The notes under the pieces are model-generated. The model was not told the origin of the DNA. It searched no databases and saw only the letters and a program-made list of their open reading frames with translations. From Nonomuraea dietziae (GTDB lineage: Bacteria; Actinomycetota; Actinomycetes; Streptosporangiales; Streptosporangiaceae), in assembly GCF_014195505.1 (NCBI RefSeq), contig NZ_JACIBV010000002.1:620001-684000 (forward strand): a stretch of 64,000 bases of DNA. Direction: 5' to 3'. Position 1 is the first letter of the stretch, and each line of letters begins with the position of its first letter. A program made the position numbers and the translations under genes. Below are positions 20,531-27,248 of this stretch, piece by piece.

Positions 20531-21067
20531 ATGCTGCTTGCTCGCCACCTACTGGCCGGCGTCGCCGTCGCCGTCGTGAGCGCGTCCACCGTCCTGCCCG
20601 CCGCGGCCGCCACGGCCGCCGCCCACCTGCCCGCCCCCGACACCCTCACCCACGACGCCCCCGTCTGCCTGGACGCCACCAAGTCCCGCACCAACGGCAC
20701 CAAGGTCCAGCTGTGGCAATGCGTCGGCAACGCCAACCAGAGATTCGTGATCGACAACGGCCTGATCAAGGTCGAGGACACCGCCGGCACCGCCACCCCC
20801 ATGTGCCTGGACGCCACCAAGTCCCGCACCAACGGCGCCCAGGTCCAGCTGTGGCAATGCGTCAGCAACACCAACCAGCTCTGGGTCATCAGGAGAGGAG
20901 AGATCGTCATCAAGGACACCATCGACACCGCCAGCCCGATGTGCCTGGACGTCGGCAACTCCCGCGCCAACGGCACCAAGGTCCGCCTGTGGAAGTGCAT
21001 GAACAACGCCAACCAGAAGTTCGTCATCTACGACGGCAAGATCAAGCTCCAGGACACCCTGGCCTGA
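20531..21067 (+). CDS. Secreted ricin-B-type lectin domain protein
   Basis: A 178-residue protein with a signal peptide (MLLARHLLAGVAVAVV... ending AAAATA) and one complete beta-trefoil lectin domain. Three repeats are obvious: CLDATKSRTNGTKVQLWQC, CLDATKSRTNGAQVQLWQC and CLDVGNSRANGTKVRLWKC, each followed by an NQ(R/L/K)(F/W)VI version of the QxW motif. The protein has no catalytic domain, so it should bind carbohydrate outside the cell. Paired cysteines in each repeat probably form disulfides. ATG at 20531 follows AGGAGG with 5-nt spacing. It appears monocistronic, with a terminator at 21092-21130. Confidence 0.9.
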   Translation: MLLARHLLAGVAVAVVSASTVLPAAAATAAAHLPAPDTLTHDAPVCLDATKSRTNGTKVQLWQCVGNANQRFVIDNGLIKVEDTAGTATPMCLDATKSRTNGAQVQLWQCVSNTNQLWVIRRGEIVIKDTIDTASPMCLDVGNSRANGTKVRLWKCMNNANQKFVIYDGKIKLQDTLA

Positions 21068-21091
21068 CCGCCGGCCACGCCGGACACACCA

Positions 21092-21130
21092 AGGGCCGCG
21101 ACCCGGGCTCACCCGCCCGGTCCCGGCCCT
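21092..21130 (+). terminator. Terminator after the lectin gene
   Basis: An arm at 21092-21107 (AGGGCCGCGACCCGGG) pairs with 21116-21130 (CCCGGTCCCGGCCCT) except for one mismatch and one bulge, giving a stem of about 14 bp, 24 bp after the lectin stop. A C-rich run rather than a T-tract follows. The remaining intergenic sequence to 21338 shows nothing else I can call. Confidence 0.6.
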
Positions 21131-21338
21131 CCCCCCTCCACTGAACGCGGCCTGCTCGTGCGGGACGTGGCCACGAGCCTTGCAGGCCGGCCGCAGCGCT
21201 TCGGCGATGTAGCCGGCCGGCGGAAGATCTCGTTCACGGGGCACAGGCGACGACGAGCGGGATTTTTGGCACGAAACCCACGATGAGGGGTGTTCCGGCC
21301 ACTGTTCCGGGCGGGCGGCGTCGCCCAGACTGCTTTCC

Positions 21339-21932
21339 ATGACCGACGCACCCACCGGCCGTACGGCCGCCTTCCATATCCTCGCCACCGGCTACACCAC
21401 CTCCACCGGACCCGGCGTGGCCGCGACCGTCTCCTACGTCACCGAGGGCGACCTCAGGATCGTGGTGGATCCCGGCATGGTCGCGAGCCAGTCGGTGATC
21501 ACCGACGCGCTCGCCGACCTCGGCCTCAAGACGGACGACATCACCGACGTGGTCCTCAGCCACCACCACCCCGACAACATCCTCAACGTCGGCCTGTTCG
21601 GCCAGGCACGCATCCACGACCACAAGGCGATCTACCAGGGCCACCACTGGACCAGCAGGGACGCCGAAGGGTACGAGTTCTCCCCGTCGCTCAGGCTGAT
21701 CGCCACCCCCGGCCACAGCGCCGAGGACATCACCCTGCTGGCCGGCACCGCCGAGGGCGTCGTGGCCTTCGCCGGCGACCTGTGGTGGCGGGCCGACGGC
21801 CCCGCCGACGACCCGGTCACCATCGACCGCGACGTCCTGCGGGCCGGCAGGGAGCGCGTGCTGGCCGTCGCCGACGTCATCGTCCCCGGCCACGGCGCGC
21901 CCTTCACCCCGACGGCGGCCACTCCCCGCTGA
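21339..21932 (+). CDS. MBL-fold metallo-hydrolase
   Basis: A 197-residue metallo-beta-lactamase-fold protein. Visible motifs are SHHHPDN (HxHxDH motif with Asn in the last place), ATPGHSAED, FAGDLWW (bridging Asp) and VPGHGAPF. The changed last residue suggests one altered metal site, as in MBLAC1-like members; the substrate is unknown. There is no Shine-Dalgarno sequence, but CAGACT at 21326-21331 is 7 nt before the ATG, the leaderless pattern. It is convergent with the regulator gene at 21992-22711. Confidence 0.85.
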   Translation: MTDAPTGRTAAFHILATGYTTSTGPGVAATVSYVTEGDLRIVVDPGMVASQSVITDALADLGLKTDDITDVVLSHHHPDNILNVGLFGQARIHDHKAIYQGHHWTSRDAEGYEFSPSLRLIATPGHSAEDITLLAGTAEGVVAFAGDLWWRADGPADDPVTIDRDVLRAGRERVLAVADVIVPGHGAPFTPTAATPR

Positions 21933-21991
21933 CGCTCCGCCACGCCAGGGTCAGGGGCTGGACCGAGATCTTCGGCCATCGCCGTACTGCG

Positions 21992-22711
21992 TCAACCGTT
22001 CACGGTGCGTCTGGCGGCGTAGGCCTGTCGCCACTCCTCGGCCGCCTGGATCATGGCCTGGCCGACGTGCTCGAAGAAGTGGCCGATGTCCTGCATGCGG
22101 ACACCGGCGGGGGTGGTCGCGCCGAGGACCTGCGCGCCTTGGCGGGCGATGTCGGCCAGCATGGCGTTCTGGCGGGCGCTGGCCATCCAGCCGCGCAACC
22201 AGGCGTCGGCGTCGATGACGTACCGGTCGCGCCGCCGGCGGGGGTCGCGTTCGCGCCTGATGAGCTCCTGCTGTTCGAGCTCGCCGACGGCCTTGGAGAT
22301 GGAGGCGGGGCTGACCTGGAGGCGCTGGACGAGCTCGGCGGCGGTCAGGCTGCCGCCGTCGGTGACGTACAGGCAGGTGAGCACCCGGGCCGTCATCCGC
22401 GGCAGACCCGTGCCGACCATCATCGCGGTGAACTGCTCCTCCAGTTCGTGGACGGCCTCGGGGTCGCGCCCGTGTGAGTCGGTGACGGCCGGAGGGGCCG
22501 GGGCCGGCTTGCGGCGGCGAGTACGCCCCTGGGTCGCCCGCTGCGCCTGGTCGGCGCGGTAGCCGCCGGCGCCGCCGTTGCGGGCCACCTCCCGGGTGAT
22601 GGTGGAGATGGGCCTGTCCAGACGGCCGGCGATCTCGGTGTAGGTGAGTCCTTCCGCCAGCCCCTCGGCGATCTGCTGCCGGTCCTGGTGGGTCAGTCTG
22701 CCTCCGGGCAT
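21992..22711 (-). CDS. Fusion regulator: IS30-type HTH plus MarR/GbsR-like domain
   Basis: A 239-residue protein. Residues 5-55 (RLTHQDRQQIAEGLAEGLTY, then EIAGRLDRPISTITREVARN) are an HTH_38 domain as found at the N-terminus of IS30-family transposases, but no transposase catalytic domain follows. After a basic Pro/Arg linker, residues about 95-180 form a MarR-like winged helix (LTAAELVQRLQVSPASISKAV, wing RERDPRRRRDRY). Both halves should bind DNA. ATG at 22711 has GGAGG 8 nt upstream; the frame is open to 22816 but without a site. It is divergent from a membrane protein gene, and repeats in the shared 257-bp region look like its operators. Confidence 0.85.
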   Translation of the reverse strand: MPGGRLTHQDRQQIAEGLAEGLTYTEIAGRLDRPISTITREVARNGGAGGYRADQAQRATQGRTRRRKPAPAPPAVTDSHGRDPEAVHELEEQFTAMMVGTGLPRMTARVLTCLYVTDGGSLTAAELVQRLQVSPASISKAVGELEQQELIRRERDPRRRRDRYVIDADAWLRGWMASARQNAMLADIARQGAQVLGATTPAGVRMQDIGHFFEHVGQAMIQAAEEWRQAYAARRTVNG

Positions 22712-22750
22712 CGGTCCTGCCTCCGTCTCACGTCCTCTGGTGTGGCCAGT

Positions 22751-22825
22751 ATTGCGTTCGCCAACACTCCATTGCAAACGGCTCGGATCTTGATTTGCAT
22801 TCGCCTTCATCGCCATTGCAAAACG
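22751..22825. repeat. Two imperfect direct repeats in the regulator's promoter region
   Basis: Copy 1 (22751-22780) and copy 2 (22794-22825) share the pattern TTGCrTTCGCC, 6 to 8 bp, then CCATTGCAAA. The two start 43 bp apart, close to four helical turns, and each has internal TTGC/GCAA dyad symmetry. They lie 40 to 115 bp upstream of the fusion regulator start, which suggests autoregulation. Confidence 0.6.
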
Positions 22826-22870
22826 CTGTGCAGTTGACCTGGCATATTGCCCGTTTATCTACTTTCTAGA

Positions 22871-22910
22871 TTGACGAATCACTGAAAGCAAGTTAGCTTT
22901 TAGTGATTCG
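22871..22910 (+). promoter_or_regulatory. Promoter with overlapping operator for the membrane protein gene
   Basis: TTGACG (22871-22876), 17 bp, then TAGCTT (22894-22899) form a good promoter on the plus strand. An inverted repeat covers it: a 15-nt arm at 22875-22889 (CGAATCACTGAAAGC) and its complement at 22896-22910 with one mismatch, 6-nt centre. A repressor bound here would block RNA polymerase directly. Confidence 0.6.
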
Positions 22911-22968
22911 CAAACAAGCGATGCGATCGGGGCCGCCCCCTTCCCGTCGCCGTGATCGGAGCCCCCTC

Positions 22969-23952
22969 ATGACTTCCTTCCTCACCCCCGTGCGCACCTG
23001 GCACCGTCCGCTGGTGGTCTGCGCGCTGCTCATGCTGGGCCTCGTGCCGGCCGCCGGCGTCGGGCTCGCGGTGGACGACCGGACCCTGCTCGGCGAGTCG
23101 GTGTGGGTCAAGCCGTTGAAGTTCGGCTTCGCCTTCGCCCTCTACAGCGGCACGCTGGCGTGGCTGCTGACCAAGCTGCGCAAGGGAGGACGCCTGGGGT
23201 GGTGGGTCGGCACCGTCTTCGCGCTGGCCGCGATCGTTGAGGTCGCCACCATCACCGTCCAGGCGGCGCGCGGCACCATCAGTCACTTCAACGCCAACCA
23301 GAACGATCCGGTCACCCTGGCCCTGGTCCCCGTCCTCACCTACGGCGTGATGATCATCCTCATCGCCCAGCTGATCATCGCGGTGGTCGTACTGATCCAG
23401 CGCACCGGCGGAGCGGCCCTGAACAGGGCGATCCGCGCCGGGCTCGGGCTGGCCACCTTCGGCATGCTCGTGCCGATCTACTGGATGGTCGCCGAGATCA
23501 ACCCGCGTACGGTGACCGACGCCAACGGCGAGCCCGTGCAGATGTACCAAGGGCACGGCATCGGCGACCCCGACGGCAACGGCATGCCCCTCACCGGCTG
23601 GAGCGTGAGCGGCGGCGACTTCCGGGTCCCGCACTTCTTCGCCCTGCACGGCATCCAGGTGCTCCTCCTGCTCGCCGCCGCCCTGGCCGTCCTCGCCGGC
23701 AGGCACGCCTGGCTGCGCGAGGAGAAGGTCCGCGCCCGCCTGGTCGGCGCCGCGGCCCTCGGCTACACCGGGCTGGTCGCGACCGTGACCTGGCAGGCAG
23801 GGCGTGGGCAGTCCCTCATCCACCCGGACATGGCGACCCTGACCACCGCCGCCGCGGTGCTGCTGGTCACGGCGGCGGCCACCGCATGGGTGATCGTCAC
23901 CGCCCGACGCGTCGCCGTCGCACCGCTCCCGGCCGTGCAGTCCCACCGCTAG
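22969..23952 (+). CDS. Multi-pass membrane protein of unknown function
   Basis: A 327-residue protein with about seven or eight predicted membrane helices (for example LVVCALLMLGLVPAAGVGLAV, YGVMIILIAQLIIAVVVLI and AALGYTGLVATVTW). A longer polar extracellular or cytoplasmic loop near residues 180-215 contains YQGHGIGDPDGNGMPLTGW. I do not recognise the family. ATG at 22969 has GGAG 7 nt upstream and puts the first helix near residue 15; the frame is open to 22903 inside the operator. It is divergent from the fusion regulator and probably co-transcribed with the serine hydrolase 51 bp downstream. Confidence 0.8.
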   Translation: MTSFLTPVRTWHRPLVVCALLMLGLVPAAGVGLAVDDRTLLGESVWVKPLKFGFAFALYSGTLAWLLTKLRKGGRLGWWVGTVFALAAIVEVATITVQAARGTISHFNANQNDPVTLALVPVLTYGVMIILIAQLIIAVVVLIQRTGGAALNRAIRAGLGLATFGMLVPIYWMVAEINPRTVTDANGEPVQMYQGHGIGDPDGNGMPLTGWSVSGGDFRVPHFFALHGIQVLLLLAAALAVLAGRHAWLREEKVRARLVGAAALGYTGLVATVTWQAGRGQSLIHPDMATLTTAAAVLLVTAAATAWVIVTARRVAVAPLPAVQSHR

Positions 23953-24003
23953 ATCACCTGAAACCGCCCGACCTTCTCACATCCACTCAATGGAGGCATC
24001 AAC

Positions 24004-25170
24004 ATGACCAAGCCCCTCTCCCTGCTCCTCGCCGCGGTGACGGCGGCGGGGACCGCCATGACGGCCCCCGCGGCCTCCGCTGCCCCCGCCCCCGGCCATC
24101 TCGAGGTGCGACGCGTTCTTGACAGCGCCGTGGCCAAGAGCGGCGCTCCCGGCATCGTCGCCGACATCCGCGACGGCCGCGGCAGGTGGTTCGGTGCGGC
24201 AGGCGTGTCCGACACCAGGACCGGCCGCAAGCGCCAGCCGCACGAGCGCTTCCGCGTCGGCAGCGCCACCAAGGCCTTCACCGCGGTCGTGGTCCTGCAA
24301 CTGGCCGCCGAAGGCAGGCTGAGCCTGGACGACACCGTGGACAGGTGGCTGCCCGGCCTGGTCCGAGGCGGCGGCTACGACGGCACCAAGATCACCATCC
24401 GGCAGTTGCTCAACCACACCAGCGGCATCTACAACTACGGCAACGACGAGGAGTTCTTCGCCAGGGGCAAGGGCGAGGCCTGGTTCGAGCACCGCTACGA
24501 CACCTACACCCCCGAGCAGCTGGTGAAGATCGGTCTGGCACATCCGCCCTACTTCCAGCCGGGCAAGGGCTTCGGCTACTCCAACACCAACTACTTCCTG
24601 GCCGCCATGATCGTCGAGAAGGCGACCGGCAACACGTACGGCGAGGAGCTCACGCGGCGGATCATCCGCCCGCTGGGGTTGACCGGAACCTACCTGCCCG
24701 GCGACGAGGCGAAGATCCGCGGCTCGCACCCCCGGCACTACTCCACGCTGTTCTCCCAGGACGCCAACCCCAAGATCCACGATGCGACCGAGATGAACCA
24801 GTCCTTCGCCTGGGCCGCAGGCGGCGTCGTCTCCACCACCGGCGATCTCCACCGCTTCGTCGGAGCGCTCCTGACCGGAGGCCTGCTGCCGCCCGCCCAG
24901 CAGAAGGAGATGTTCACCACCGTCGCCACCGAGGGCGGCCCGCCGTGGATCCCCTTCACCCGCTACGGTCTCGGCCTGTTCTCCCAGAAGCTGTCGTGCG
25001 ACGTGACGGTCTGGGGCATCGGCGGGGCGACCTACGGCTCGTGGGTGTACGCCATGGGCTCCCGCGACGGCAAGCACCTGCTGGTCAGCCACGTCAACGG
25101 CGACTGGAACGGCCTGAGCGTCTTCGGCGACATGCTGTCGGCCGAGTTCTGCCCGGCCACGCCCCGATGA
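24004..25170 (+). CDS. Secreted serine hydrolase, class C beta-lactamase/DD-peptidase family
   Basis: A 388-residue exported protein: signal peptide MTKPLSLLLAAVTAAGTAMT ending PAASA, then a beta-lactamase-type fold. Catalytic SxxK is in FRVGSATKAF, the second motif is YSNTNY, and a GIGGATYGSW segment stands where KTG or HxG normally occurs. LLNHTSGIYNY and GVVSTTGDLHRF are typical of this family, which includes D-alanyl-D-alanine carboxypeptidases, esterases and peptidases. ATG at 24004 is preceded by GGAGG. It follows the membrane protein gene closely and may be under the same operator; the substrate is unknown. Confidence 0.9.
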   Translation: MTKPLSLLLAAVTAAGTAMTAPAASAAPAPGHLEVRRVLDSAVAKSGAPGIVADIRDGRGRWFGAAGVSDTRTGRKRQPHERFRVGSATKAFTAVVVLQLAAEGRLSLDDTVDRWLPGLVRGGGYDGTKITIRQLLNHTSGIYNYGNDEEFFARGKGEAWFEHRYDTYTPEQLVKIGLAHPPYFQPGKGFGYSNTNYFLAAMIVEKATGNTYGEELTRRIIRPLGLTGTYLPGDEAKIRGSHPRHYSTLFSQDANPKIHDATEMNQSFAWAAGGVVSTTGDLHRFVGALLTGGLLPPAQQKEMFTTVATEGGPPWIPFTRYGLGLFSQKLSCDVTVWGIGGATYGSWVYAMGSRDGKHLLVSHVNGDWNGLSVFGDMLSAEFCPATPR

Positions 25171-25413
25171 CCGCGACCACGCCGTAGCACCCGGGGGCGG
25201 CCCAGCGCCTCCACGCACGACGCGGGCGGCTACGACGGCAGCGGGCCCTCGGGCGGTGACGGGGCGGCGGCGGTTCATGACGGGACGAGGCCGTGCCCGC
25301 CCGGTTGGCCTCGGGCGATGATGTCTGCCGAGGCGGAGGTCGCCTCCAGCGTGCACGGATACGGCCTTCGGCCGGGCCGCCCCGCCCGCCCGGGCGAGGG
25401 GGCACGCGAGCCG

Positions 25414-25439
25414 AGCCCCGGGGCGAAGGCCCCGGGGCT
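25414..25439. terminator. Bidirectional terminator between convergent genes
   Basis: AGCCCCGGGGC (25414-25424) and its exact complement (25429-25439) form an 11-bp GC-only stem with a 4-nt loop, between the stop of the serine hydrolase (25170) and the stop of the WhiB gene (25454). The rest of the 283-bp gap, 25171-25413, contains nothing else I can call. Confidence 0.7.
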
Positions 25440-25453
25440 GCGGTGATTGCCTG

Positions 25454-25693
25454 TCAGGAGGCCAGCGGCAGGAGGGTGCGGCGTTCGGTGGGGGTGGTGC
25501 CACCCCATACGCCGTCCGTCTGCCTGGTGGCCAGTGCGTAGTCGAGGCAGGGCTGCCTGACGGGGCAGCCGACGCAGATGGACTTGGCGCGTTCGACCTG
25601 CGCGTGTCCCGCGCCCTCGAGCGAGATGGGAAAGAAGATTTCTGGGTCCTCGTCCAGGCAGGCGGCCCGGCGCGAGCGGTCGAGGATGAACAT
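25454..25693 (-). CDS. WhiB-family iron-sulfur regulator
   Basis: A compact 79-residue Wbl protein. The four cluster-binding cysteines are visible in AACLDEDPEIFFP, ICVGCPVRQPCLDYAL, followed by the G(V)WGG turn in GVWGGTTPTERR. There is no AT-hook tail, so it is not of the WhiB7/WblC type. Wbl proteins bind [4Fe-4S] and act with sigma factors. ATG at 25693 is chosen because it lies just before the first conserved Cys; the frame continues upstream to 25774 within the neighbouring gene. It starts only 16 bp after the glycosyltransferase stop and could be transcribed from the sugar operon. Which Wbl class it belongs to is unclear. Confidence 0.88.
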   Translation of the reverse strand: MFILDRSRRAACLDEDPEIFFPISLEGAGHAQVERAKSICVGCPVRQPCLDYALATRQTDGVWGGTTPTERRTLLPLAS

Positions 25694-25709
25694 AGGGTTC
25701 CAGACCTGG

Positions 25710-26651
25710 TCAGATGGCGTCGTGCGCACCCTCGGTACCCGGAGATTCACCAAGCAAACTGTCCCAATCGGCAATAAATCTGGCTATTCCGTACCGAGCG
25801 AGGGCCGCCTGACGAGCCGCTTTGCCGTACTGGCTCGCGAGGGAGGGGTCGGAGACGAACGCGGACAGCGCCTCGACCAGCACAGGGAGCTTGGTCGACA
25901 GGACGCCGGCGTCGGCGGGAACGGCCTCGACGGCCTCGGTGGCGGCCAGCGCCACGACGGGCATGCCGAGCATCATCGCCTCGATGAGCGAGAGGCCGAG
26001 CGAGGTCCAGCGGTAGGGGTGCAGGTAGGCGCGGCGCCGGGCCAGCTCGGCGTGCAGCTCGGCCTGGGAGAGGTCGTAGGCGGGGTACGGCAGGCCGTCC
26101 GCCTTCATCCCGAACAGGTCGATCGGCACCTCGAAGGCGGGCAGCAGGTCGGTGCCCGCCACGCGCGTCCTGCGGATCGGCTCGTTGATGACGACGCCCG
26201 CGCGCGGCAGCTCGCCGGTGTAGAGATGCCCCGGATCGACGACGCCGTGCTCGATCACGCGGACGGGAGCCGTCCCGTTGTCCCAGAACAGGGCATTGAA
26301 GTGGGTGACGTGGACCACCGGGATCGCCGACTGGCCCGCCAGCGGATGCCGGGTGGCCGGCGGGTCGCCCCTCGGCGTGTTGTGCTCGACGTAGATGCCC
26401 GGCACTGATCTGCCGAGCCAGGAGCGGGCCAGCTCGATCTCGTGCGGGCGCTGGTAGACGACCACGTCGACGTGCTCGTCGCGCAGCCGGTCGAAGGGCA
26501 CCTCCCTGACCGAGGAGGGCCAGTCGAAGGTGGTGGCCCTGCCGCGCCCGTCGGGCCCCCTGCCGGGGACGAGCGGGACGAGGTAGGTGTGCCGCCCCTG
26601 GACGAACGAGGTGGTCCATGAGCCGTGAACGTGCCAGAGCAGGATGTTCAT
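25710..26651 (-). CDS. Glycosyltransferase, GT-B fold (GT4-like)
   Basis: A 313-residue GT-B glycosyltransferase. It starts MNILLWHVHGSWTTSF, has VEHNTPRGD and HVTHFNALFWDNG in the acceptor half, and ends with the donor-binding region HPYRWTSLGLSLIEAMMLG, where the conserved Glu sits. It is shorter than typical GT4 enzymes (about 370 residues). The ATG at 26651 overlaps the stop of the gmhB-like gene (ATGA), so the two are coupled. By context it would transfer a sugar from the heptose pathway or a carbamoylated sugar (inference). Confidence 0.82.
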   Translation of the reverse strand: MNILLWHVHGSWTTSFVQGRHTYLVPLVPGRGPDGRGRATTFDWPSSVREVPFDRLRDEHVDVVVYQRPHEIELARSWLGRSVPGIYVEHNTPRGDPPATRHPLAGQSAIPVVHVTHFNALFWDNGTAPVRVIEHGVVDPGHLYTGELPRAGVVINEPIRRTRVAGTDLLPAFEVPIDLFGMKADGLPYPAYDLSQAELHAELARRRAYLHPYRWTSLGLSLIEAMMLGMPVVALAATEAVEAVPADAGVLSTKLPVLVEALSAFVSDPSLASQYGKAARQAALARYGIARFIADWDSLLGESPGTEGAHDAI

Positions 26652-27172
26652 GCGCACACCCACTCGACGGCCTCGCGCAGGTCGTGGGCGACCTCGGGGG
26701 CGGCCGCGATCTCGCTGGGCAGCGTGCGCGGGGTGGGCACGAGGATGGCCCTGGCCCCTGCGGCCCTCGCGGCCTGCACGTCCCTGCCGATGTCTCCGAT
26801 GACCACGCAGTCGGCGGGCTCGACGCCGAGCGTGCCCGCCGCGCGCAGCACCAGCCCGGGCTCCGGCTTGCGGCACACGCATCCGTCGTCCTCGCCGTGG
26901 ACGCAGATGGCCCACGCGTCGAAGGGACCGAGCAGCTCCTCGACGCGCTCGTTGACCTGGTGCAGCTCGTCGGGCGTGATCAGCCCCCTGGCCACGCCTG
27001 ACTGGTTGGTCACCACGGCCACCGGGATCCGGCGGTCGCGCAGCGTCCTCAGCGCCTCCAGAGCACCCGGCATGGGCTCCACGAGCTTCGGGTCGTTGTT
27101 GTACGGCACGTCTCTGATCAGCGTGTCGTCGCGGTCGAAGAGCACCGCCGCGGTCGGTCGACGAGAGAGCAT
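26648..27172 (-). CDS. gmhB: D-glycero-D-manno-heptose 1,7-bisphosphate phosphatase-like (HAD IIIA)
   Basis: A 174-residue HAD IIIA phosphatase. FDRDDTL is the nucleophile motif (DxDxT), VVTNQSGVARG is motif II, and CVCRKPEPG carries the Lys of motif III. The zinc-binding loop diagnostic of GmhB is present as C-x-H with CxC in ICVHGEDDGCVC. GmhB removes the C7 phosphate of heptose 1,7-bisphosphate in ADP-heptose synthesis; the partners gmhA and hldE are in the divergent operon. The gene heads the minus-strand half of the sugar locus, 76 bp from the carbamoyltransferase start. Confidence 0.87.
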   Translation of the reverse strand: MLSRRPTAAVLFDRDDTLIRDVPYNNDPKLVEPMPGALEALRTLRDRRIPVAVVTNQSGVARGLITPDELHQVNERVEELLGPFDAWAICVHGEDDGCVCRKPEPGLVLRAAGTLGVEPADCVVIGDIGRDVQAARAAGARAILVPTPRTLPSEIAAAPEVAHDLREAVEWVCA

Positions 27173-27248
27173 GTTCCGCCGCTGCCCCGTCTACGTTGTG
27201 TTTAACAAGCGCTTCTCTCGGTAGCGGTTCTCCCGGGGGAGGAAGTTC

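Noticed and set aside
22903..22968. An upstream GTG start for the membrane protein at 22903
   Set aside because: It falls inside the operator and promoter; the ATG at 22969 has a ribosome binding site and suits the first membrane helix.
25171..25413. A gene between the serine hydrolase and the WhiB terminator
   Set aside because: Only short GC-driven frames without start signals or recognisable sequence were seen.
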